Of a stretch of DNA of 64,000 nt, positions 24,401 through 35,906 are shown in pieces (position 1 is the stretch's first letter; each line of letters begins with the position of its first letter). The stretch lies in contig CATIUR010000003.1 in the NCBI GenBank assembly GCA_949592205.1, forward strand, positions 168,133,759 through 168,197,758, written 5' to 3'. Source of the DNA: Helichrysum umbraculigerum (Eukaryota > Streptophyta > Magnoliopsida > Asterales > Asteraceae). The notes beneath the pieces were generated by a model. That model searched no databases and was not told the origin of the DNA. It saw only the letters and a list, made by a program, of their open reading frames with translations. The translations under genes were made by a program, and so were the position numbers.

Positions 24401-27400
24401 TGTATTTGGTATACCTTGTCTCTCAAGAAGCGCTTGACAACGATTTTTAGCTTCGGCCAGCAAATTAGCCAAGGTAACCACCTTAGTACTAGAAATTCGG
24501 AACCTCTCAAAATCATCTCCTTGAACAAGACCATATCCTACATGACTTAAAGGGCATTCAGAATGATCATTTGCAATCAACCCTACACGTTCAGCAGCCT
24601 GTGGAAAAAATTGTTTGAACTCAATAAGTATCAAATTCGATTTCTCAATTTACTATTTTTTTTTTTTTTTTTTTTGTAAAATATGTTATTAGTTATGGTG
24701 CATAAAACTTACTTACAGTGATGCACATTTTAATATAGACCCGTTTCCCTACATCACTCACATGCACTATCCAGTCTGCCTTTCTTTCATTAAGTACATG
24801 TCTACATATGCAAAGAGTAGAGGTTATTTAAAGTTTTCCCAAAAAAAAATGTATAGCTAGCCAATTTGAATACGTTTTGACAAAATCAACATTTATAACA
24901 AGTAAACTAACCCCAAAATTAGGAGTTGCGCAAGTGGTAACTCATCTTCTTCACTTCCTATAGGCAAACTCTTTTCCCTATATTCTAGGATTTCTCTAGT
25001 GTAAGTTTCATAAAAGCTTTCATCCTGAAAATAAATGGAATTAAACTCATAAACAGCAAAAATAAGAGGCGTATTGCTACTTTATATCAAAAAAGGGAAA
25101 AACATGCACCTCTTTTATCATGTCGATAATGTCCGGGCAATCCCCATCATGGATTCTTTTTCGGAGCACAACAATTCCAGAATACTCAAGCATACGAGCT
25201 AACGTTTCTCCAATAAAAGCGGATCGTAAATGGCCCATACGCATTTCCTTGGCTATATTTTGTGACCAAAAGTATATAATTGCTTTTTTCACATAATTTT
25301 TTGGTGCCCATGTCTCTATACCAACAGTTAGCATCGCATGAATACTCTACAAAGAGAAAAATTAGAAGTGACGATATTGAAGTTTACAGAATTAAGGTCA
25401 GAAATTGTAATGTGTGTTCTACAACAGTAGGAAAATAAAATACCCTAGCAATCCAATTCCTACATAACTTGAACTTTACAAAACCAGGACCACAGACGAC
25501 GCATCTTTCCATCATGTCCTTATCGTTAGAACTCATGATAGTATCCTTGACGGCCTATAAAAAGAGAGCATAAAAAACCAGGCTGTAAATTTTTTAAAAT
25601 AAATGATAAATCACTCACAAAAAATATATTACCACTCCAGCATGTTTTGGTCCATTATACACAAGAGGGTCCTTTATATCAGGCCATATGTGCATGACAC
25701 TGGAGCTATTAGCAAATAAAAAATTTCTAGATTAGTACTCATCTTTCAGAAAGAAGAAAAAAAGGAACAATTATATACCAAAGAAAGTAAAAGTGCACAA
25801 GTATGAGAAAGAACATATATACCATAGGTAATCACCACCGTCCTCTTTGGTGCAAGCAGAAATACTACAAGGCACATCTTCTTGAAGCCCGAAAGTACGT
25901 TTCACTGATGTGTTAAAAACCTTTGCAATTTCTTCTTGAAGGCTCCATCTATTACGTTCCTGTATTACGATACAAAACCATCCTTTGAACTGTTAACATG
26001 TCTGGCCTTTAGTTTTTATATATTATAAGCTTCTGAATCTAGGATTGATGTTAATAGACTTACATCAGGATCTGCCATGGTTGATGTAGAATGGGTTCCA
26101 AATTTTCTTCTTTCAATCTAGTTTTGCAGTAAAAAAATCTTATGTAGATTAGCAAGGTAAAGGGAAGAATCTGGATAGCAAGGACCTGGGATAAATTTAC
26201 CAAAATTAACGTGTACACAAAACAATTGCAATTTTTATTGTTATTCAATCTGACATATTCCTCATGTGACTTTTTACCTTCGCAATAAGATGATAAACAT
26301 AAATAATTCAAAGTTTCTAACTCTACTGCAGAATAGAACATATGGAGCCTAAATTAAAACATTTGAAGTAACAGAGTCATAACTTAAATCGCAATGTAAA
26401 CATACAGACAATATGGATGGGTGCAGCTATAAATCAATTACCAGACGACTGACGGATGACTTTGAGGAGGAACGGATTTTTAGTTTCTCAGATGGCAGCT
26501 TCCACTTGACTGTCAGTTTTAAAGAGCAGTCAACACCCTCAATAGTTGCAGAGGAGCTGCGACAATCACGTGGCACACGGAATTCACGAGTTCCCGACAA
26601 AATTTCCTCGTTATCCTTGGTGGCTTGGTCTTCTAACTTTGCCTCAATTATGAGGGAGCAGTTGGCTGGTACAGCCAACTCAGATTGTAACAGGTTTACT
26701 TGGCCAGGCGTAACATAATCAGGAAACTCGAGGTCTAAGAGCCTTACATGGCAATCTTTACCAAGGTCGTCATAATCAAAGCCTTTGCCATAATAAGCCC
26801 TTGCGATTCCAATAACTTTAGTTCTCACAGGAAGTGTAGTAAATTCTACTTCCAGCACAGCATCTACTGCATACCTCAATGCAACGTAATACAGACATAG
26901 ATAGCCATGTTTACCTTTTATTATATTACAATCGACACCGCCATTGGGTTTGTCCGATAAGCTTATAAGCGCACGGTCATCGCAAACGTGAAACGCTTCA
27001 TTGATAAATTCCACGTCCCCGTCCTGCTCCTCGATAGATTCCACATCCCCGTCCTGCTCCTCGATAGATTCCTCGTCCCTGTCCTGCTCCTCGATAGATT
27101 CCTCGTCCCCGTCCTTGTCCTTTAATGAAATTCTAGACATCTCAGCCCACATATCAGCCGAGTAATGCACCGTGTCATCGGGATCCAAAATTGGCGGTTC
27201 ACGATGACGATCATCGTCATCATAATTATCAGGATATTCCACAATGTCATCGAGCTTGTCAGTGGTAACATAGAGTTTGGCAGAGATGTGAACGGCAGAG
27301 TTAGAGGAGACTGGGAGTGAACAATAACCGAGATCGCGTAGAGGTTGATAACCATACGGATTGAGGTGCATGGGATCATTGAATTCACGGTTGAATATAT

Positions 27401-27972
27401 CAATGGAAGAAGAATTCTGTTGTAACAGTGGGTCTGATGAGAAACCAGCATCACCAGCTGCTACCTGAATAGTCCCAAAGAGTTTATGGTGGGCAAAAAT
27501 ATCATGATGTTTATAGGAAAGAAGAACGGCAGCCAACTCAAACCGAAGACCTTCACCGAAGATGGCCACCCTAAGTATATATATCATGAACAACCAAACA
27601 AAAGAAAGGTACAATATTAGAGAGAGATTGATGTAAATAATAATAATAATAATTTGAGTAGCAATAGCAGTTTGCGAAGGTGTAATAGCTATAAGTAAAT
27701 TTTAATGATTGTTTTATTAGAGCCAAAGAATTTTAATGCTGGTTTTAACCAAACAAGCTTTATATATATCGATATCGATATATATAAAAATAAAAAAATA
27801 ATATTGCTGGCCGTTGTGAATAAAAGTATGGTGTTTAGGAAAGTAAACTGACATACAGTTCGTCGTCGGTTAGATCTGAAAAAAACGGTGCAAGTTTCCT
27901 CCTTTTGATTTCTTCTTCTTCTTCTTGTTTCGTACGAGGATGTTCTTGTGGCAGTTCCAGGTTTTCATCCAT
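21420..27972 (-). CDS. DUF6598-like domain fused to an arginyl-tRNA synthetase-like pseudoenzyme, 16 exons, 922 aa
   Basis: Exons on the minus strand: 27857-27972, 26442-27570, 26064-26117, 25823-25959, 25633-25705, 25444-25554, 25110-25346, 24912-25024, 24717-24801, 24415-24598, 24205-24277, 23319-23388, 23113-23199, 22853-22921, 21660-21761, 21420-21548. Every intron is GT-AG and every junction keeps frame (2769 nt). Residues 1-415 hold a Glu/Lys-rich start, an acidic 10-aa repeat and a DUF6598-like region (VDAVLEVEF, ELAVPANCSLIIEAKL, GTREFRVP, LKLTVKW). From 429 (MADPD) the protein follows eukaryotic ArgRS: IAKEMRMGHLRSAFIGETLA, YADLKNNRLTNYTFSFDQML, and the anticodon-binding end ASKLLLCKATEVVMRKCF...LLGITP. 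Class I HIGH reads RMGH (576-579), the family's VGDWGTQ is DGDCPDI, and about 100 residues of the catalytic core, including the arginine/ATP-binding SDGG segment, are missing. Charging activity is therefore unlikely. Alternative: two adjacent genes, one stopping at 26427 and one starting at the ATG at 26078. Function unknown. Confidence 0.75.
23475..24173. mobile_element. Non-coding TIR element in intron 11 of the fusion gene
   Basis: GGGAGGTGATCCTAACACAC at the left is mirrored by GGGAGGTGATCCTCACACAC inward from the right. The similarity continues for about 55 bp (caatttttagtccac / caaattttagtccat, aatttatat). About 700 bp. Superfamily not settled: a 3-bp AAT could be a target duplication, but this is weak. 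It lies wholly between exons 11 and 12. Confidence 0.6.
27007..27126 (-). repeat. 30-bp coding tandem repeat (acidic decapeptide)
   Basis: About four copies of a 30-bp unit in exon 2 of the fusion gene encode variants of ESIEEQDGDV/E. Copies differ by single substitutions (GD/RD, V/E). The result is a strongly acidic segment splitting the DUF6598-like domain at about residues 200-240. Confidence 0.85.
27759..27788. repeat. Perfect 30-bp palindrome
   Basis: The dyad is centred on CGATATCG and extends with alternating TA to tttatatata/tatatataaa. It lies in intron 1 of the fusion gene and is probably low-complexity. Confidence 0.9.
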
Positions 27973-28113
27973 ATTCCTTCCTGCTTGGTTAATTATAAAT
28001 TAAACCCAAATATCAAAATTATTATTACTATTACTATACGACGAGCAACGAAAAGTTTGAATTTTATAATAGTAAAGTAAATAGGAGTTAAATCTCCTAC
28101 TAATACTCAGTTT

Positions 28114-30577
28114 TAGAGGCGGCAAAACATACCCATTCCCTCAAATTTGGGTCTTCTTGGGCGTTTTTCACAACCTAACTGGGCGAATCCAAAAATTTAC
28201 AAGTGGGTCTATAGATAATTGGTAGGTTGTGGCTAATGAGACATAATTAGGAGCATTTCATTATAGTATGATATGATGCTAAATTATACTCTATACGGGT
28301 GTGAGAAAATTTAGGAATGGGCCAGAATGGGCTTAAGAAAGAGATGAGTCAATTTGCGGAAGTTAAGAGATGGATTAAATGACAAGAACATAATGCTAAA
28401 CTACCATCATCGTCGCCATACTAATCTTTGCCGTCGCCGCCGCTTGTTGCCGTCGCCGCCGCTCACCATGAACTTCCGATCAGAATTTACCGGCCTTTGC
28501 CGGCGCCACTACTTTCCGGCCACCACCACAAATCAAGATAAAATAATATGATAATTTCAGCATAAAAGCTTGAATCTGATATTCAGAACTAAAATCAAAC
28601 AGCAAAATTGTGTGTTGATTTTGAATTTTGACACAGAAATTGTAAATTGTCTGGTTTTAGAGAGAGAAACAAAACTTTAGAAATAATTAAAAAAACAAAT
28701 GTGAGAGAGATAAAAGATGGCATTTTCTATCCGTACCATTAAAAATTACTCATCATACCATTTATGCATTAAAAAAACCGAAAAAGTACAGAAAAAGTAC
28801 AGAATGATGAGAAAAATGATTGGAAAAAGTACAGAAAAGGTACAGTAATGATGATGTTTAAAATAAAATATACAATAAAATGGTATGGAAAGTAGGTACC
28901 TAAAAGATACAGCTGCTTTTCGTATGCCACAATCATTTATGTTTTCTTTCTTTTTTAACTAATTAATTTATGAATATAATACCATTACTAAAACTAATAC
29001 GTAGTAATATATAATTCGTATTATAGCTATAAACAGACAAATATATTGTTTTATTATTATAAAAAAAACTAAAATAATATAAATATTTTCATTTGCAATT
29101 TATTGGATTGAAAAAGATTACAGACCTCGGTTAAATATAAAAATATATATAATAGCCCGTTTAGACCCGACTCAGTGGCGGATCCAGGAATTTCAATCGT
29201 GGAGGGCAAAAATAATTACGTATTAGCTATAATATTGTGCACAAAATTACAAACTACTGCAATAAATTTAGCGTAAAGTTACAAGTTACTACACTATACG
29301 AGTATTATGCACAAAACAACACTTAATCATGTAGACAAAAGTACATAGACCTCCTAAAACAGCAACTAAATCAGTGCTAAAACAACACCAAACAGCAGCT
29401 AAAACCATACCTAAACTGCAGCAAAAATAACACCGAAGACAGCCAGCAAAAACGGCTTAAAACAAAAGTTATAACAGCATATATTGAGTGTAATGTAGCT
29501 GCTTAACTTCACGAAACAGCAGCTAAAATAGCCCAAAAACATCAGCGATTTAAAGCTTTAAACTAGACAAAAACTATACCAAAAAAGTGGTTCAAAACAG
29601 CTTGAATCTAGGCAAAATATGCAATAGAAACTGCACCAAAATAGTAAACAAAGTAGCAAACAACCCCACCAATTACATCCTACTACAATTACCCTCTATG
29701 TGTACAATTGCCTTCTTTTCTTTTGAAGAAGTTCCGAATATCTATATAAAACTAAACTAGTATTAGCATGTTTTTGACAAAGCATACAAATATATAAGAT
29801 ACACACTAAAAAGATCAATTCACAAAGCTACTAAACAAGTATGTAAATACCTACCACTAGACATAAAGAAAACACATCTCACCATCAAAATATTAAACAA
29901 ATGTTTAGTGTTAACATATACGGAGAGGATCACTGAATGTACAATAAACGACGAATTTTATACATATAATATTCCAACTTCTCATTAAGTAATTCGTATT
30001 TCATGCTGAGACAAATTTCATCATATATAATGGTTATTAGGGCTCAAAATTTTACCATAAACTATACAATTAGGGTTTACTTGTTACAAATAAAACACCA
30101 AATTAGTAATTCAATTTACCTGCGATGAAGTTGCGGATCAAAATTTAGGGCAATGAGATGATGAGATTGAGCAGATGAGAATGAAGCAATTGGGTTTGGG
30201 ATTCACTTAATCAGATACAAGATCGGTGAATTACGAATTGGTGTGGGATGGTATGTGGGCTTGGACATCAGGAAAGACTGGGTTAAAAGTTTCTCTTTAT
30301 TTGATAGAGTTAGTTGAGGTGGTCCAATTAAAATTGGGCTGGGGGCCTTTCTAACAAAAGTTAAAAACTTAATACTAATTGGGCTCAAGTTACTGGGTTC
30401 CTTGCCACCCCTTCTAAAACACTACATCCGCCCTGGACCCGAGTCCGTTTAGACCCGAGTCCGTTTAGACCCAAACCCGTTTAGACCTGAGTCCATTTAG
30501 ACTCAAACCCGTTTAGACCAGTACCCATTTAAACCCGGCTACCCGAACCGACCCGCCCGCCCATTTTGCCACCTCTA
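28114..30577. mobile_element. Non-autonomous hAT-like element, 2.46 kb
   Basis: The ends TAGAGGCGGCAAAAC (left) and TAGAGGTGGCAAAATGG (right, read inward) form the inverted repeat. A perfect 8-bp duplication CTCAGTTT flanks at 28106-28113 and 30578-30585. A cccgtttagaccc-type subterminal array lies at about 30436-30560. No transposase is seen; the 65-aa CGCCGC-rich frame at 28354-28551 is not supported as a gene. A second element (29171-30435) sits inside. Confidence 0.75.
29171..30435. mobile_element. Element nested in the 2.46-kb hAT element
   Basis: Left end CTCAGTGGCGGATCCAGG, right end read inward CAGGGCGGATGTAGTG. The flanks repeat GACCCGA (29164-29170 and 30436-30442), 7 bp, or 8 with one mismatch, which suggests hAT. 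The interior at 29290-29670 is a degenerate array of aacagcagctaaaa words. No coding region. Ends of the 'agtggcggatccagg' type are dispersed in many plant genomes. Confidence 0.5.
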
Positions 30578-30585
30578 CTCAGTTT

Positions 30586-31112
30586 GCATAATAGTCCCTA
30601 AAGACTTTAGTGCTCATCCTCAAGCCACACAACTCTTTTCTCAATTATATTTTAACCCAACCCAATTGTATTTGTATTTAATACCAAACACAATTTAATA
30701 AACTACATTAGCTCTTTTATTTAATATAAACAACCAGTATTTAACCCGTGCGTTGCGGCGAAACGAAAATATTTATATTAATTTATGAAATAAACTTGTA
30801 TATATGCAACTTAAAAGTCGGTGTTTCGTATGTAGCTGGTCAAATTCAATGATTTGAATAGTTTGAGGAGCTATGTATGGACGTTAACTTTATGTTTATT
30901 TGTCAATTATTTTATCTGACAAGACAATACCTAAAATGTGTAAAGTTTTTTTTTTTTAGAATGAAATGTATGTAGTATTTATTTATTGAATACAAAATCA
31001 CTTTAAGATTGCTTGAGTTTATATAAGTAGTTAAATTTATATGACTTAAGAATACATACTAATAAGAGATGAATATAACATTTAGTATTTATTGATACCA
31101 TAATTGAAAAAC

Positions 31113-31117
<5 letters not shown>
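30586..31117. other. Intergenic region with a decayed Helitron-like end
   Basis: At about 30740-30770 the minus strand reads gccgcaacgcacgggttaa then atactgg. This resembles the Helitron 3' signature at 14849 and 35850 but the terminal CTAG is mutated to CTGG. Nothing else recognisable. Confidence 0.35.
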
Positions 31118-31151
<34 letters not shown>

Positions 31152-31947
31152 GGAGGATCAAAAAAGAAGAAAACTTTAAGGGAGAAGGAGGAGAAACAAT
31201 CTTGACCATCCATCTATATAGATCAAAAAAGGGCATGATGGGTATTTTGCTAAACATTTAATTAATAATAATTAATTAATGCTTATATGGCAGTTTGTTT
31301 AAACACCCTGAATTAATGGACGATCAGTTATATATTCTCATTTACAAATGTTTACCTCATTGAAATTTGATAATTTAAGTGACGAAGATAAATCAATGTT
31401 ATTACATGTGTCTTTGTTGTCATCCATAATTAAGATTATTTTCACGAACACAAAATTTGTTTAATAAAAAAATGGTCTCCACTTACGTCAGATTATGAGT
31501 AATTTTTAAACCGAGGTTTCATACAATGAAATCATATTCTCCGTATAGGACAATAAACAAATATTTAATATAATTAAAAAGAACCAATATCATGGATTCT
31601 TAATCATATAGTGTTTCAGTAAAATAAAGTAATATATAAATAAACCATTGATTCGGTAACTTGGACCAATTGATTCAACAAGTTATAACATTGATTCACA
31701 ATTTGTAACGTTGATTCACAAAGTTTTATCATATTGATTAATACATCATATAACATTGATTCAGAAATTCCATATAATACAAAGGTTAATAAATGAATCA
31801 CGTACTTCAGTCAACTATGTGTATTTATCAATTTGCTTCAGTATATCAAATATACACATAAATTGCCATCGATGATTCGTTACATAGAAAATATATAAAA
31901 GGAAAAATTGTTAACATGGCTAACAAAATTTAGATACATGGAAAATG

Positions 31948-32020
<73 letters not shown>

Positions 32021-32444
32021 AATTAATGGCAGACTTCGTATTCTTGTAGATTTTCACAGTTTCTATTCCTTTTTCTAATTTCAAAATTGAATCTAAAAGC
32101 AAATGGCTTGCGATTCTTTTTTATTTGAACAATAGTCCCCAATTTCTGGGAGATTTGCACGTGTATATATAACAAAAAGGAGAGGGTTTTCAATATAATA
32201 TGAATCTTAACTGATATCTCTTAATTTATGCGCCGGTTTGGATCCATCTTAAAATGAAAACTGATTATTTTATTTATTTTTTACTTTTTATGAAATCAAG
32301 TAAATGTACAATATTGCCCTTGAAAATTCAAAATCAGTTACAAAATATTACAATTTTGCCATTTATTGATCTCATCCGTTGATTCAAAGATCTGGTGGTT
32401 AGAAATGCTTCTCCCTCATAAAATCCTTCTCCATAGATCCTATT

Positions 32445-32480
<36 letters not shown>
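31118..32480. mobile_element. Foldback/TIR element bounded by (TA)n microsatellites
   Basis: (TA)n tracts at 31118-31148, 31951-32017 and 32448-32480. Between the outer two, the left end (gaggatcaaaaaagaagaaaa, then gggagaaggaggagaaacaat) is mirrored by the right end read inward (aggatctatggagaaggatttt, then agggagaagcatttct). This is a degraded inverted repeat, so the element is probably about 31149-32447. No coding region. The short repeated minus-strand frames are translations of TA repeats. Confidence 0.4.
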
Positions 32481-32483
<3 letters not shown>

Positions 32484-32690
32484 ACGAGATCAAAAAAGAA
32501 GAAAATTTAGGTGGAAAAGAGAGAGAAGCAATATGATTCAGTATTTTTATTACTATGATTCATTTTTTTATTATTATAATTCAAGTAATAAAAAGTTGAA
32601 TCATAGTAATAAAAATATTGAATCATATTGTTTCTCCCTCTAATCCACCTAAATTTCCTTCTCCATTGAACCTAATCCTATATATATATA
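32481..32690. mobile_element. Hairpin (foldback) MITE, about 210 bp
   Basis: Two arms of about 95 bp are near-perfect inverted copies around a TA-rich centre at about 32575-32595: aaatttaggtgga, gagagaagcaatatgattca and tatttttattactatgattc on the left and their complements on the right. (TA)n flanks both sides. The outer arm motif is the same as in the 31118-32480 element, so both belong to one family. Confidence 0.65.
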
Positions 32691-32699
32691 CTATATATA

Positions 32700-34405
32700 A
32701 CACATTTCCCTTGATTTTTTTAAGAGGGAAAATACCAAAATACCCCTAATCCACTACTAATGTCTCTAAAAACCCATTTAAAATGACAAAAATGTCCTAC
32801 ATTAATCCATTAAAGGTATGCATTTATTGTTCATATACTCTGTTAGAAATGGTCAACAAATAGCGTCAGTTACAAATCTTGGTCAAATCGTTCAACATAT
32901 ATCAATTCAGCCTTTTACTAAATATATGTAGTATATGATAATACCATGGTTGTTGCTAGAATAAATACCATTTCTAACCATTCTTATATACAATTAATAG
33001 AAAAAAAATACAAAATAATCAAGCATATATATGAGATTCAATTAAAAAGACATGTAACTTAAACTTGTCTGGTGTGTTTGTAGACATAGAAATAAAGTGT
33101 TGGTTTTGCGTGACTGATATGTAGATACTACCAACGTAAATCCCAAGTCGAGCTTTATATAGGATGTAGGACAATTTGTAATTAGTTAATGAATTTTTGT
33201 CAACTATGTAATTTTATAAGTTATTTTCGTTACTTAATGGTTATTGATTTTAGAGATACTATTTTAAGTAGTTATTTGTTCTTAGAAATCCTTTGTATTT
33301 AAAAATAACTCATATTTTATTCAATCATAGTTTGGGTATAAATAAAAGGGGAATCGTTAATGTTCTAAATTCTGTTACTAAATTTGTACTATTAGTCATG
33401 TACCAAGTTAAAAATCAATGTACGTATATATTTTTATTTTTTTAAGTTGATATCAATATCACTTCAAATTATATTGTTTTTGTGAAACTGTTTGAAATAT
33501 TTTCTAACTGACATGACACAAAAATATTAGTGTTACTTCTAGCTTTTTCTATTCATTTTATTACGATGAAGTGTCTTTCACGCATTCTACGCTTGTACCT
33601 TATGCTGTCTCAATGATACTATAATGTTTTTAGCTTTTTGCCGTAACATTGTGACCGCTTACCGTGGGCATTAATTTTTATAATTTTTTCAAAACCAAAA
33701 TTATCTTATTATCTATAAAATCTAGATACTTATTGAAAAGATTAAGAAAAGAAGTGAATTGATAAAATGGATTAAGAATTAAGACATACGCATTATATAA
33801 TTTTGAATGTGTAGTTGGATAATGGTTGAAGTTAATTGACCAAAGTGTCCTTGAAAATGCCATGAGAACTTTCATTCTCATGATTAAAATTACTTAAATA
33901 CCCTTTAAATTTTCATGAGAAATAGATGATTAACTTTGCCAATTGAATCTAATGTATACTGGTTATTTGTTTTACGTCCCATACAATTTGTTCTTAATGA
34001 TTATTGACAATTTTATTTATAATAAACCTAACTTTAAGATGGGAAATGACATCCAAAGAAATGAGACATCATATATTTTTACTACAACTGACTACGTAGT
34101 TGTAATCAATAACTTTTGTAACCAATAGTTTAGAAAAATATTGTTTATGTTTTTTAGAGCTTGCAAATGATAGCCTCAAATCGAAGAAAGTGTAGAGGGT
34201 GATGTCACCTAACTTTTGTGGATACGGACAAAGTATGAGTTGTCTAAAGTGGGGATATATTGGCTCCAATTTCTTGATATGATCCTCACTGATAATTAAT
34301 AAGCACTTATACCCAGTTAACTGATTTCTCGTAAGTTGCCTAAGTCATTTTTCCACATAAAACTGTTTAACGTTACATTTATATTCGATGATACAAAAAT
34401 ATTGC
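32700..34405. other. Intergenic region
   Basis: AT-rich and gene-free. No repeats with clear ends were recognised. The short frames (33678-33881, 33943-34128, 34069-34269) show no domain or codon signal. The 5' end of the following Helitron may lie in here but was not found. Confidence 0.4.
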
Positions 34406-35870
34406 AGACAAGCGCAAACAAAGCAATAGAGATTATTACGAACGACGAAAGGGCAAAGATAAGATGTTAAAAATTGTCGAGGGTGATGTGTCTCGATCCA
34501 ACGTAGACATACAAAAAGGTACGTTTGAGATTTATAATGAGTAGAGTTACACCGTTATATTTGTAATTAACAATTAATGTACGTATCATACATTACTCAT
34601 CTTATTCTTGAAACATATATTTGTAGAGAAACGAAAAGAATACTAAAGACAATATCGTGCACGTCAAAAGGAGATGCAAAAATTAAAACAAATAGCTAAT
34701 GGTGAAGGAAGTAATCAATCTACAGCTCTTACAACAAATATGGGTGATGTCGATATGACCCGCACGAATACACAACTATCAAAAAGGATACGATTAATGG
34801 GGTTTCCGGATCACCAAAACTTAGGAGATATCAACACGCAGGAGGACCTCTATGATTTTGTTTACCACGGTATCCCTATACAACATTGTATGTTGAAGAA
34901 ACAGGTTCCTTGTGTTCATTGTAGAGCAGAGCGGTTTAAATTTGAATGCCCTTCATTCTGTTGCATGAGAGGGAAGATAAAATTGGCACCATCAAATGTT
35001 CCGGAAGAATTATATGATCTCTTCACATCGCAATCTAATTTAGGAAAGATGTTTCGGCACAACATACGCTCATACAACATAAATTTTTCTTTCACGTTGA
35101 TGGGTGAGAATTTGGATACTTCATTGGCCAACTCGCAATATGGGGTATATACTTTTTGTGTACTGGGAGAAATCTATTATAGACTCGACCAGTTGGTTCC
35201 AAGGGACGGACAACCTAGGTATTTACAACTGTATTTTCAACTGGATGCCCCATTATACCATTAGGGAATATCGATCCGTCATATGGATTGTGTAATGGCA
35301 CAAGACTGATATGCAAAAGTTTTCGACCAACTGCCATTGATGCGGAGATAGCTGTTGGTCAGTACACTGGGAAAAGAGTATTTTTGCCAAGGATACCTAT
35401 GTGTCCATCTGAAGATGATATGTTCCCGTTCAAGAAAAAACAGTTTCCCGTTAGACTTAGTTTTGCAATGACAATCAATAAAGCTCAAGGTAAAACGATT
35501 CCAAATGTTGGTGTGTATCTTCGGAAATCGGTATTCTCGCATGGGCAACTATACGTGGCACTCTCTAGAGGGATATCACGCTCTACTACGAAGGTGTTGG
35601 TCGAGCCGGTAAAAAAATTTAAACAACCTGGAGTCTATACCGCAAATGTGGTTTATCAAGAAGTTTTACGGGATGTATAAAGTATACTTGTAAGTGGTTG
35701 TAAATTCCTTTTTATAAAAGAACTTATTTCTCAGTTTATTTTAAATTACATCGACGGTATCATAATTTCCGACTGCAATATCTGCAGACCACCACCAAAT
35801 TTTACGTATAATGTTGCCGTCGTAACGCGCTGGTATAATGTTGCCGCCGCAACGCGCGGGTATTCTACTA

Positions 35871-35871
<1 letters not shown>
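34406..35871 (+). pseudogene. Helitron remnant: internally deleted Rep/helicase gene plus 3' terminus
   Basis: Frames at 34406-34520 (KRKQSNRDYYERRKGKDKM) and from 34626 (EKRKEY-stop-RQYRARQKEM) match the KR-rich N-terminus of plant Helitron proteins. 34674-35264 encodes part of the helitron-like N domain (PCVHCRAERFKFECPSFCCM; ending GEIYYRLDQLVPRDGQP). At about 35264 the frame jumps straight to the PIF1 helicase C-terminus (GNIDPSYGLCNGTRLI; SFAMTINKAQGKTIPNVGVYL; GQLYVALSRG) to 35680. The Rep catalytic domain and most helicase motifs are deleted, and there are stops, so it is non-autonomous. The 3' end at about 35835-35871 has GC-rich hairpin words and terminal CTAG followed by T, a proper Helitron terminus in the same orientation. 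5' end not located. Confidence 0.8.

Positions 35872-35906
<35 letters not shown>

Noticed and set aside
26413..26718. 101-aa plus-strand frame
   Set aside because: Antisense shadow of exon 2 of the fusion gene, which has far stronger domain and splice evidence.
28354..28551. 65-aa plus-strand frame rich in Arg and Pro
   Set aside because: Lies inside the hAT element over cgtcgccgcc repeats; composition is a product of the repeat.
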